Source: Treponema sp. (GTDB lineage: Bacteria > Spirochaetota > Spirochaetia > Treponematales > UBA12059). Taken from it: a stretch of DNA of 15,588 nucleotides. Shown here one piece after another: positions 1-6,762 of the stretch; positions within the stretch are counted from its first letter, which is position 1; every line of letters starts with the position of its first letter. A model generated the notes under the pieces. The model searched no databases and had not been told where the DNA came from. It was given only the letters and a program-made list of their open reading frames with translations. The position numbers were made by a program, and so were the translations under genes. The DNA lies in assembly GCA_012517645.1 (NCBI GenBank), contig JAAYUR010000178.1, forward strand, positions 1-15,588. The letters run 5' to 3'.

Positions 1-577
1 CGTCGCAGAGGCTGCACTTGGTGGAAATCCGGGTTTCGGGATCCAGAGTGGCTATATGCCAGGGACAGGCGTCCTGGCAGGCTCCGCAGCCGACACAGCG
101 GCGGGCGTCCACCACCCGGGCGCCGGTCTTCTTGTCGGCCTTGATGGCGCCGGCTGGACAGGCGTCCCCGCACTTGGGCTGGGCGCACTGGCGGCAGGTT
201 TCCGCGACCAGGCGGAAGTTTCCGTGCTGTCCATCCGCGAAGGCGTAGGCGGAGGTAACGCCCGCGACGCCGTAATTCAGGTTTCGGGAAAGTTTTACGC
301 GGGCTACATAGGCGGAAACCTTACCGTCGTTTCGGACGGTGCAAGCGGCCTCGCAGCGTCGGCAGCCGACGCAGAGGTTGGGGTCCTGGACCATGGCTCC
401 CGAGGGAGTGGCCCAGACTTTCAGACTCTTTCCGTCCCGGGTGCGTACCATGGTGGCGCACCCGAGGGTAAGGGTTACGAAGGCCCCGGCGATACCGGTA
501 CCCGCGATTCTCAAGAAATCGCGGCGGGTCGACGTGGAGCCCAGCAAGCCTTCCTTGTTCTCCTTGCTCTCGCTCAT
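1..577 (-). CDS. TAT-exported 4Fe-4S dicluster ferredoxin-type oxidoreductase subunit (partial, C-terminus outside window)
   Basis: I translated this frame by hand; 192 residues are visible and the gene continues past the left edge. The ATG at 577 follows a strong AAGGAG ribosome site 6 bases upstream. The N-terminus has a twin-arginine signal (TRRDFLRIAG, residues 17-26) and a hydrophobic stretch ending at Cys40, which could also be a relaxed lipobox. Four cysteine clusters follow in the DmsB/NrfC/HybA order: CxxCxxCxxxC at 69-79, CxxCxxxxCxxxCP at 128-141, CxxCxxCxxxCP at 161-172, and CxxCD at 188-192. Cysteines of the first and last clusters, and of the second and third, normally pair to build [4Fe-4S] centres. 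Such subunits pass electrons between a membrane partner and a molybdenum or tungsten enzyme. The layout resembles the E. coli YdhX/YdhY type associated with an aldehyde:ferredoxin oxidoreductase-like protein. That partner would lie left of the window and is not seen, so the substrate is unknown. Family assignment is firm; the specific complex is inference. Confidence 0.9.
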   Translation of the reverse strand, partial: MSESKENKEGLLGSTSTRRDFLRIAGTGIAGAFVTLTLGCATMVRTRDGKSLKVWATPSGAMVQDPNLCVGCRRCEAACTVRNDGKVSAYVARVKLSRNLNYGVAGVTSAYAFADGQHGNFRLVAETCRQCAQPKCGDACPAGAIKADKKTGARVVDARRCVGCGACQDACPWHIATLDPETRISTKCSLCD

Positions 578-630
578 CGCTCTCTCCTTGCCCCGGGCGC
601 GATGGTTCCCCGGGGCGGGTTTCGGCGCGT

Positions 631-766
631 CGTCTCCTTTCCGATGCCGTGGCGGCGGGAGGCGCGCGGGTTTCCCCGCGCACCCTCAAGGGGGCGGCGA
701 CGCCGTCCCCTAGGGACCCGGGACCCTGCTCGCCGTATCGGCTCGGGTAGATCCGCGGGTTCGGAG
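631..766 (-). promoter_or_regulatory. Structured 5' leader, candidate molybdenum/tungsten-cofactor (Moco/Tuco-like) riboswitch
   Basis: This part of the leader, read on the minus strand, has a layout that resembles the Moco RNA as I remember it from E. coli moaA. A GC hairpin (GCGCGGG/CCCGCGC with a GAAA loop, 664-681) runs straight into GCCUCCCG, followed by AUC and GGAAAGGAG (634-645). An outer CUCC (763-766) can pair with GGAG (634-637), and CCGAU (737-741) can pair with AUCGG (641-645) as a long-range stem. Extra hairpin-forming sequence fills the interior. The downstream gene is an Fe-S subunit of a type often partnered with Mo/W-pterin enzymes, which fits. An insert (CCGCCACGGC) between UCCCG and AUC departs from the E. 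coli form. The similarity is from memory, not from a covariance search. Confidence 0.35.
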
Positions 767-815
767 GCGGATAGAAAAGATCGGTGCGGGAACTTTCCGA
801 ATCCCGCTAGGCCAG

Positions 816-843
816 AGTAAAAGCATCCTAGCGATCCTGTCAA
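816..843 (-). promoter_or_regulatory. Sigma70-type promoter for the Fe-S subunit gene
   Basis: On the minus strand there is a perfect TTGACA -35 box (838-843), a 16-bp spacer and TTTACT (816-821, 4 of 6 matches to TATAAT). The AT-rich island just upstream (845-895) could act as an UP element. Transcription would begin near 809 and leave a leader of about 230 nt before the ATG at 577. The -10 box is only moderate, so the call rests mainly on the -35 match and its position. Confidence 0.5.
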
Positions 844-863
844 GAATAAATTTGTTTTATATC

Positions 864-881
864 TATATATTATAATATATA
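864..881. repeat. Perfect 18-bp AT-only palindrome in the divergent intergenic region
   Basis: TATATATTATAATATATA is its own reverse complement. It sits at the centre of a run of about 60 bases of AT-rich DNA (about 841-895) in an otherwise GC-rich window, between the Fe-S subunit gene and the penicillin-binding protein gene. It lies just upstream of the TTGACA of the minus-strand promoter, so it could be an UP element, a regulator site or simply easily melted DNA. The rest of the gene-free stretch 578-969 holds the leader described separately and nothing else I can recognise. Confidence 0.6.
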
Positions 882-969
882 ACGTTAGTAATACTGATCC
901 CTGCAAGACTACCGTACACTGTCCGCCCTCGCCTTGACCGTGTCCCGAGGCTTCGGGTACCCTACCGAC

Positions 970-3543
970 ATGGTTCGTCCCGTCCGTCCGGGCACTCTTC
1001 TTAAAGCGACCCTGCTCTCGGCCCTGCTGTTCTCCCTGCTTTTGGGCATCGGCATCGGAGTCGCGATCGCGGCCACCCGAAACATCGCCAACGTCGAGGA
1101 TTTCACCGACTTCAACCCCGCCCTTCCCACACGGCTGCTGGACATAAAAGGACGACTGATCACGGAGTTCTTTTCGGAAGAAAAGCGCGAGATCGTGGCC
1201 CTGAAAGACCTTCCCCAGCACCTGATCGACGCGTTTATCGTCCGGGAGGATCAGGATTTCTGGAAGCATCACGGTTTCAGCCTGCGCGGAATCGTCCGCG
1301 CAGCGGTCGGCGTTATCACACGGCGCAACCTGGGAGGCGGATCCACGATCACCCAGCAGCTGGCGGGAACCCTGTACGCCGATCGAACGGACATCAGCCT
1401 TCGGCGAAAGCTGGTGGAGCTCTGGTGGGCCCTCCAGTTGGAGCGCAGGTTCTCCAAGCAGGAAATCCTGGAGATGTACCTGAACCGCATGATCATGGGC
1501 CCCGGGGTGTACGGAGTCGAGGCGGCCAGCAAGTTCTTCTTCGGGCATTCCGCCCGGGAGGTCTCCGTGGCGGAGGCGGCCATCCTGGTCATCCAGCTCT
1601 CCAGCCCCACCCGGTACAACCCCTTCCGCAATCCGACCCTGGCCCGGGAGCGAAGCCGGGAGATCCTGGACCAGATGATTTCCCTGGGGTACGTGGACAA
1701 GGAGACCGCCGACGAGGCCTTCGCCTCGTACTGGGAAACCTTCGACTACACCCGCACGGCGACCAGCGCCTTCTACATGCGGGACGACAAGGCTCCCTGG
1801 TTCAGCGAGTACGTTCGGCGCCAGCTGGAAGGAATGCTCTACGGCTCCTTGGACATCTACAAGGACGGCTTCACCGTCCACACGACCCTGGACCTGGATT
1901 ACCAGGCCTATGCGGACCGGTTCATGGCCCGGGGGATCGAGCAGGCCAATAAGGAGTACCTGGCATCCAGCGGCCTCCGGCTGAAGGAAGCGGAATCCAC
2001 GTATATACCGATCGTCGAGATGCTGGGACTGGCCTTCAACCTGGAGCCCCTTTTCGTATCGGATTCCAAGGTGCAAAACCGATCCCAGGAGTACTACCGG
2101 AGCGCGCTGAACCCGGCCATCGACTCCTTGGCCCTTCTCTTCGGGATCGGCGATCTGCGCACGGCCACCAAGGCGAGCTACGACCAGGTCCGGCTCCAGA
2201 TGGAAAAGGCCACCGTGGAAGGCGCCCTGATCACCATCGAGAACGAGACGGGGCACATCAAGGCCATCGTCGGCGGTTCCAAGTACGACCAGTCCAACCA
2301 GCTGATCCGGGCGACCCAGTCCCTCTTGATGTCCGGAAGCTCCTTCAAGCCCCTGTACTATTCCGCGGCGATCGACAGCCGTAAATTCACCGAGGGGACC
2401 CTGATCTACGACACCCCCGTGGTCTTCTATAACGACGACGGCACGCCCTACATCCCCCTGAATTACCGGGGCGAGTGGAAAGGCCCCGTGTTGACCTGGC
2501 TGGCCCTCGCGAAGTCCATGAACGTCCCGTCCGTCAAGGTCCTGGATGCCATCGGGTTCGACGCGGCGATCAACCGCGCCGCCGCCCTCCTGGACGTAAC
2601 GGACCCCGCCGAGATTCGGCGGACCTTCCCCCGGCTCTATCCGCTGGCCCTGGGGGTCATCGGCGTGTCTCCCCTGAAAATGGCCCGGGCCTACTCGATC
2701 TTCGCGAACCAGGGACGGGAGGTCACGCCCATCGCCATACGGTCCGTGGAGGACCGCCAGGGCCGGGTCTTTTTGGAGCCCGAGAAGGAGCTAAGGACCC
2801 AGCAGAAGAAGAAGGGGTCCGCCATCCAGGTCATCTCTCCCCAGAACGCCTATGTCATGACGGACATGCTCAAGCGGACCGTGACGGACGGAACCCTGAA
2901 CTATCCCACCGCCGGCGGCAGGCTCTTTACCTACAAGGACGAGGAAGGGAAGAAATACACCATCCCCTCCGCCGGAAAGACGGGCACCACCCAGAACTGG
3001 GCGGACGCCTGGACCGTCGGGTTCACTCCGTACATGACTACGGCGGTCTGGTTCGGGTTCGATCGTCCCGGCAACTCCCTGGGGGTAACCCAGTCGGGAG
3101 CCGCGATAGCCGGAGTGCTGTGGGCGAACTACATGGAAGCGATCCACCGGGGCCTGCCCTTCAAGGACTTCATCCGTCCCCAATCGGGCTTGGTCGACGT
3201 GAAGGTCTGCGCCAAATCGGGGCTCTTGCCCACGGATTATTGCGACGAGGGGCTCGTGACCCTGCTGTATTACGAAGGGACCCAGCCCAACCAGTACTGC
3301 GATCTCCACCAATTCTCGTCCCAGGCCGCGGACCGGGGCATGCAGGCTCTAAGCCGACAGGGATCCCTCTTCGGCGGTGTGGATATCGATACGACCCTCC
3401 GGCTCGACCTGCCGGATCTCGACCAGCTTCTCAAGAACCCGGGGCCCCAGACGCCGGCCTCGCCCGCTCCGGGCACCCCTCCGGCCGACGAGGGGTCGTC
3501 CCTGCCCCCGACGGAGTATACGGCTCCCCCTGTCCTTGAATAG
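970..3543 (+). CDS. Bifunctional class A penicillin-binding protein (PBP1A family: glycosyltransferase plus transpeptidase)
   Basis: It polymerises lipid II into glycan strands and cross-links the stem peptides, anchored in the inner membrane with both domains outside. With the start at ATG 970 it has 857 residues, usual for the family. A membrane anchor (about 10-35) precedes a GT51 domain with the catalytic EDQDFWKHHG motif (Glu93), GGSTITQQL (123-131), a RRKLVELWWALQLERR-SKQEILEMYLN block (145-172) and a GVYGVEAASKFFFG block (179-192). The transpeptidase domain has SSFK (Ser457, Lys460), SMN (516-518) and KTGTT (670-674), so both active sites are intact. A Cys-containing linker and a Pro-rich tail end the protein. 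The frame stays open to a TTG at 934 and a GTG at 940, but no start has a clear Shine-Dalgarno site. ATG 970 is chosen because it puts the basic residues directly before the membrane helix. Confidence 0.95.
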   Translation: MVRPVRPGTLLKATLLSALLFSLLLGIGIGVAIAATRNIANVEDFTDFNPALPTRLLDIKGRLITEFFSEEKREIVALKDLPQHLIDAFIVREDQDFWKHHGFSLRGIVRAAVGVITRRNLGGGSTITQQLAGTLYADRTDISLRRKLVELWWALQLERRFSKQEILEMYLNRMIMGPGVYGVEAASKFFFGHSAREVSVAEAAILVIQLSSPTRYNPFRNPTLARERSREILDQMISLGYVDKETADEAFASYWETFDYTRTATSAFYMRDDKAPWFSEYVRRQLEGMLYGSLDIYKDGFTVHTTLDLDYQAYADRFMARGIEQANKEYLASSGLRLKEAESTYIPIVEMLGLAFNLEPLFVSDSKVQNRSQEYYRSALNPAIDSLALLFGIGDLRTATKASYDQVRLQMEKATVEGALITIENETGHIKAIVGGSKYDQSNQLIRATQSLLMSGSSFKPLYYSAAIDSRKFTEGTLIYDTPVVFYNDDGTPYIPLNYRGEWKGPVLTWLALAKSMNVPSVKVLDAIGFDAAINRAAALLDVTDPAEIRRTFPRLYPLALGVIGVSPLKMARAYSIFANQGREVTPIAIRSVEDRQGRVFLEPEKELRTQQKKKGSAIQVISPQNAYVMTDMLKRTVTDGTLNYPTAGGRLFTYKDEEGKKYTIPSAGKTGTTQNWADAWTVGFTPYMTTAVWFGFDRPGNSLGVTQSGAAIAGVLWANYMEAIHRGLPFKDFIRPQSGLVDVKVCAKSGLLPTDYCDEGLVTLLYYEGTQPNQYCDLHQFSSQAADRGMQALSRQGSLFGGVDIDTTLRLDLPDLDQLLKNPGPQTPASPAPGTPPADEGSSLPPTEYTAPPVLE

Positions 3544-3594
3544 CCGATGCCATCGAGATAAACTTATCGAAAACGGCAAGGAGCGGCAGGAATC

Positions 3595-3984
3595 GTGCAA
3601 GTCCCCATCGATCGCATCAAGGTCAATCGGAGGGTCCGGAAAGACCCGGGGGACATCGACGCCCTGGCCGCCAGCATGAACGCCCACGGCCTTTTGCATC
3701 CAATAGTACTGGACCGCCGCAACCGCCTGATCGCGGGCGGACGAAGGCTCGCCGCCGCCAAGAAGCTGGGCTGGAGGACCATCAACGCCCTGATCATCGA
3801 CGCGGACGACAAGGCGGACCGCCTGGAGCTGGAGCTCGAGGAAAATGTCCAGCGTTCCGCCCTGTCCTACATTGAATTAGAGGAGGGCTACGCCAGGCTC
3901 GAGCGACTGAGGCGCCCGAATATCTTCCGGAGGCTCTGGGAGGCTCTCAAGGCTTTGTTCCGGCGTCTGTTCGGCCGGCGCTGA
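3595..3984 (+). CDS. Mini ParB/Srx-fold protein with C-terminal basic amphipathic helix
   Basis: This is a 129-residue protein starting at GTG 3595, with AAGGAG at 3578-3583 upstream. Residues 3-70 match the ParB N-terminal nuclease-like fold. The box I equivalent is GGRRLAAAKKLGW (48-60), which in ParB contacts CTP, and box II is ENVQR (83-87). The helix-turn-helix and dimerisation domains of a chromosomal ParB are missing. Instead the chain ends in RPNIFRRLWEALKALFRRLF (107-126) plus GRR. In that tail Ile110, Phe111, Leu114, Trp115, Leu118, Leu121, Phe122 and Leu125 line one face and Arg/Lys the other, as in membrane-binding amphipathic helices. It lies 51 bp after the penicillin-binding protein gene and is probably co-transcribed. 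It is unlikely to bind parS. A CTP-dependent switch with a membrane tail is inference. Confidence 0.8.
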   Translation: MQVPIDRIKVNRRVRKDPGDIDALAASMNAHGLLHPIVLDRRNRLIAGGRRLAAAKKLGWRTINALIIDADDKADRLELELEENVQRSALSYIELEEGYARLERLRRPNIFRRLWEALKALFRRLFGRR

Positions 3985-4423
3985 CCCGGCCTGTCCCGCC
4001 TCCCCTCCTACGAGGACCCGCCAGGAATCCCGCGAAGGCTGTGAGCAGGGCGGCGGCCAGGGAGATGACCTTCAGCTCGGAATCTTCCATCCCCCGGGGC
4101 TGCGCAAAGGGCACCAGGGTCCCCAAATCGCGGGGCTCCGGGGAGGCTTCCGGGAATCCCAGGCGCACGACAACCTGTCCGGGACCCACATAGCCCAGGC
4201 TCCGGGCCTCGAGGGCTAAGGTTTGCGGATCGGACAACGCGGAATCCCTGCGGGCTTGGGCTTCCGCATTTAGGGATTCCAGGCGAACGAGGTTTTCCCG
4301 CATCTCTTCCACCCGGGCTTCCAGGTCATCGTAGGCGGACATCCCCATGGGCCCGAAGAGCAGGGAAAGCACACAATATACGGCAAGTCCGGCATAGGCG
4401 CCGGCGGCAAGTCGAATACCCAT
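3947..4423 (-). CDS. Septum formation initiator (DivIC/FtsB-like) protein
   Basis: It has 158 residues. A short cytoplasmic start and one membrane helix (about 5-24) are followed by a coiled coil (about 31-62). The segment LEARSLGYVGPGQVVVRLG (71-89) is the typical DivIC/FtsB end, where bacterial relatives read 'Ar..lgmv.pgE.v'. In other bacteria these bitopic proteins join FtsL and FtsQ/DivIB in the divisome and help activate septal peptidoglycan synthesis. Unusually, a second hydrophobic stretch (about 119-136, VISLAAALLTAFAGFLAG) lies near the C-terminus, followed by a Gly/Arg-rich tail. No clear ribosome site precedes ATG 4423. The last 38 bp overlap the convergent ParB-like gene tail to tail. 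The family call is good; the extra membrane helix makes the topology uncertain. Confidence 0.8.
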   Translation of the reverse strand: MGIRLAAGAYAGLAVYCVLSLLFGPMGMSAYDDLEARVEEMRENLVRLESLNAEAQARRDSALSDPQTLALEARSLGYVGPGQVVVRLGFPEASPEPRDLGTLVPFAQPRGMEDSELKVISLAAALLTAFAGFLAGPRRRGGGTGRVSAGRTDAGTKP

Positions 4424-4528
4424 CGATTCATTTACGGCGGGAACCCGGCCGGCCTTTACCTCGTACCCGCGCAGGTACAGGCAATTAAACCGTCCGGATA
4501 AAACCGTTCCGTGTCCGAGCGCATCGCA

Positions 4529-4558
4529 TTGACAATAAGATATTCCTCGAATTAGACT
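4529..4558 (+). promoter_or_regulatory. Sigma70-type promoter of the Maf operon
   Basis: TTGACA (4529-4534, perfect) is followed by an 18-bp spacer and TAGACT (4553-4558, 4 of 6). It sits about 75 bp before ATG 4633, in a locally AT-richer stretch. It would drive the four-gene unit 4633-10924. No competing terminator or promoter is seen between those genes. Confidence 0.5.
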
Positions 4559-4632
4559 TTAAAACGGTCGTTTATTCTGAGTTGATCCTTGCCGATACAG
4601 TATCAGAACGACCCTCGTAAAACGGAGCGACC

Positions 4633-6759
4633 ATGGCGACCTTTGAGCGGCACGAAGGACGGAACCTTAAGGGAATCGACCCCGACGCCAAGGATCGGGA
4701 CCTCGAGCAGTACGGAATATGGGTTAAGGCGGAGCCGCAGGATGTCCTGGAAGAGCCGGACATCGGGGACGCCGCCCTCCTATCCGAGACTCCTGAGGGG
4801 ACTACGGTCCTCGACGAGTCCTTCTTGACGGACGAGGAAGAGGTGTTCCTGGACGCCGGCGACGAATCCTCCGAGGGGGCCGGCGAAAAGAGCGAGGACA
4901 TCTTTCTCACCACCTCGGAAACTCCTTCCCTTCAGGAGGAGGAGCTCGTCGTCCCGACCATGGAAGAAACTCCGACGGATGTCCAGGAAGATCTGCCCCG
5001 CATTCCCGACATGGCTGAATTCGAGTCCCTGGACGACCTGGGAGTGCCGATCGAGGAGTTCACCCCCGAGGAGCCTCTCAATGCTTCCGCCCGGAACACG
5101 GATCTCGAGGAATTCCCGGAGATTTCCGATTTCGGCCTTGAGGAAGCCGAACCCGTCCTGGAAGCCGGGGCAGAGACGGATTTCGAAGCCCTGGACATAG
5201 ACCTGAAATTCGACGACACCCTCCCACCCAGCCCGGAGGCCCAGGGCGCGGCGGTGGACCATTCCAAACCTTCCAGCGCCGACGGATTCGAGACGGTAAC
5301 GGATTTCGACGACTTTCTTTCCGGATCGGAGTCCGGACCCGGGGTCGATCTGGAGCCCTCCGAGTCCTTGGCCGCGCCCGCTGCGTCCCCCGGTCCCGAG
5401 CCGAAGGCCGCACCCCCGAGAGCCGGGGACGAGTTCAGCCTGGAAGACATCCCCGAGATGCCTCCGGCGCAGTCCATCGACGACATGGCCGAGCTCGAGC
5501 GGGACCTGGCCGGAAGCGGCGTCGCCGCTGCATCCCCCCGAGGAGCCGCGGACGCTTCTTCGGACATTCTTCTCAAGATCGCCGGCGAGCTCTCTTCCAT
5601 CAAGGATGAGCTTGTTTCCCTAAAAGCCCAGATCGCCGCCATGAAAGCCGCTGGGACGGCTCCGGGCGAATCGCCCGCGGAAGCCGAGAAAGCCGGGGGA
5701 GGCAAGGCGGGAGGGTTCTTCGACGAGGAGGAGGACGAGACCATAGCCCTCACCGGCGACGAGCTGGACAATATCCTGAACACCGCCGAGTTCTCGGAGG
5801 AGAGCGCGGAGCCGACGCCCCTTCAGGAATCTTCGGAAACCCAGGAAGAACTCGGGGACTTGCTTCCGGAGACCGGCGATTACACCGAGGATCTGTCCGC
5901 CGAGGCCCAGGGCTCCGGGATAGAGGAGCTTCGATTATCCGAGACTGAGGAAGACATGGCCGTTCCAGAGCCTGCGGAGGAGGAGATCTCCGCCTTGGCC
6001 GAGGAGGGGGTGGCTCCCCTCACCCCTCCCCCGGAGGATACCTCCTACCTGGAGGAAGCCGAGGACCTGGAGCTGGCGGGCGAGGAAGACCTCGCCGAGG
6101 CTCCCCTCCTGGAGCCCTCCCCGGCGGAACTGAACATCGACGAGATCCTGGAGGATCATCTCGAGGAGGCCGAGGAGCTGCCGTTGGCGGAATTCGAATC
6201 CGCCGAGGGTCTGGAAGAGGCGTCGGGTCTGGAAGAGGAGTCGGAGGAGCTCGAGGAGCTGACCCTCGACCTGGACAGCGAACCCTCCGCCCTGGTCCTC
6301 GAGTCCCCGGAAAACATCGAAATGCCCATACCGGAATTGGATGAAGAGATACCGTCCTCCAGGGGACCCGCGCCGGAATTCGTCGAAGAGATTGGGGAGG
6401 GAGAAAACGCGGACAACCTGGGGGAGATCACCCTGCACAACGAGGAGGCTCACGCCCCTGTCGGTGCGGCGGTTCCGGAAGCGGAGGAACTAGAGCCCGT
6501 GGATTTCGAGGACCTCAAGACCGACACGAAGGCTGTTGTTCCCGAAGAACCGGAAACCCTTCTGGTCGAAGACCTCGAGCCTACCCCGGCCCCCAAGGCT
6601 GAGCCCGTCCCGAGCCGGATCAAGGATGAAGTCCGCAGCGTCCTTACCTACCTGGACAAGCTTCTTGAAGCCCTCCCGGAGGAGAAGATCGAGGAATTCG
6701 CCAATTCCGAGCATTACGAAACCTACAAGAGGCTCTTCGAAGAGCTGGGGCTGGTATAA
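4633..6759 (+). CDS. Very acidic, low-complexity protein with conserved-looking C-terminal helical segment
   Basis: This is a 708-residue protein starting at ATG 4633 with GGAG 5 bases upstream. It has no signal peptide or membrane helix, so it is probably cytoplasmic. By my count about a third of the first hundred residues are Asp or Glu. The composition continues through repeated LEEAEEL/GLEEASGLEEE-type stretches. It is broken by a predicted coiled coil at about 309-339 (SDILLKIAGELSSIKDELVS onward) and a Pro/Ala-rich linker. The last 45 or so residues (about 662-708: IKDEVRSVLTYLDKLLEALP, then EEKIEEFANSEHYETYKRLF) are balanced in charge and look like a folded helical domain ending in FEELGLV. 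It is the first gene of a tight operon with two Maf glycosyltransferases, so a scaffold or adaptor role in flagellar assembly or glycosylation is conceivable but unproven. I do not recognise a named family. Confidence 0.85.
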   Translation: MATFERHEGRNLKGIDPDAKDRDLEQYGIWVKAEPQDVLEEPDIGDAALLSETPEGTTVLDESFLTDEEEVFLDAGDESSEGAGEKSEDIFLTTSETPSLQEEELVVPTMEETPTDVQEDLPRIPDMAEFESLDDLGVPIEEFTPEEPLNASARNTDLEEFPEISDFGLEEAEPVLEAGAETDFEALDIDLKFDDTLPPSPEAQGAAVDHSKPSSADGFETVTDFDDFLSGSESGPGVDLEPSESLAAPAASPGPEPKAAPPRAGDEFSLEDIPEMPPAQSIDDMAELERDLAGSGVAAASPRGAADASSDILLKIAGELSSIKDELVSLKAQIAAMKAAGTAPGESPAEAEKAGGGKAGGFFDEEEDETIALTGDELDNILNTAEFSEESAEPTPLQESSETQEELGDLLPETGDYTEDLSAEAQGSGIEELRLSETEEDMAVPEPAEEEISALAEEGVAPLTPPPEDTSYLEEAEDLELAGEEDLAEAPLLEPSPAELNIDEILEDHLEEAEELPLAEFESAEGLEEASGLEEESEELEELTLDLDSEPSALVLESPENIEMPIPELDEEIPSSRGPAPEFVEEIGEGENADNLGEITLHNEEAHAPVGAAVPEAEELEPVDFEDLKTDTKAVVPEEPETLLVEDLEPTPAPKAEPVPSRIKDEVRSVLTYLDKLLEALPEEKIEEFANSEHYETYKRLFEELGLV

Positions 6760-6762
6760 ACG

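Noticed and set aside
56..820. A 254-codon plus-strand frame over the Fe-S gene and its leader
   Set aside because: The opposite strand encodes four perfect Fe-S cysteine clusters and a TAT signal. The plus frame is Gly/Arg-rich and has no recognisable domain.
852..876. TTGTTT...TATAAT as a plus-strand promoter for the penicillin-binding protein gene
   Set aside because: The spacer is only 13 bp. The TATAAT is part of the AT palindrome and could occur by composition alone.
574..2256. A 560-codon open frame on the minus strand across the penicillin-binding protein gene
   Set aside because: It lies antisense to a gene with all GT51 and transpeptidase motifs. Its product is low-complexity, and long antisense frames are expected at high G+C.
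4932..5783. A 283-codon Ser-rich frame antisense to the acidic protein
   Set aside because: Ser-rich content is the expected reverse reading of Glu/Asp-rich GAG/GAC codons.
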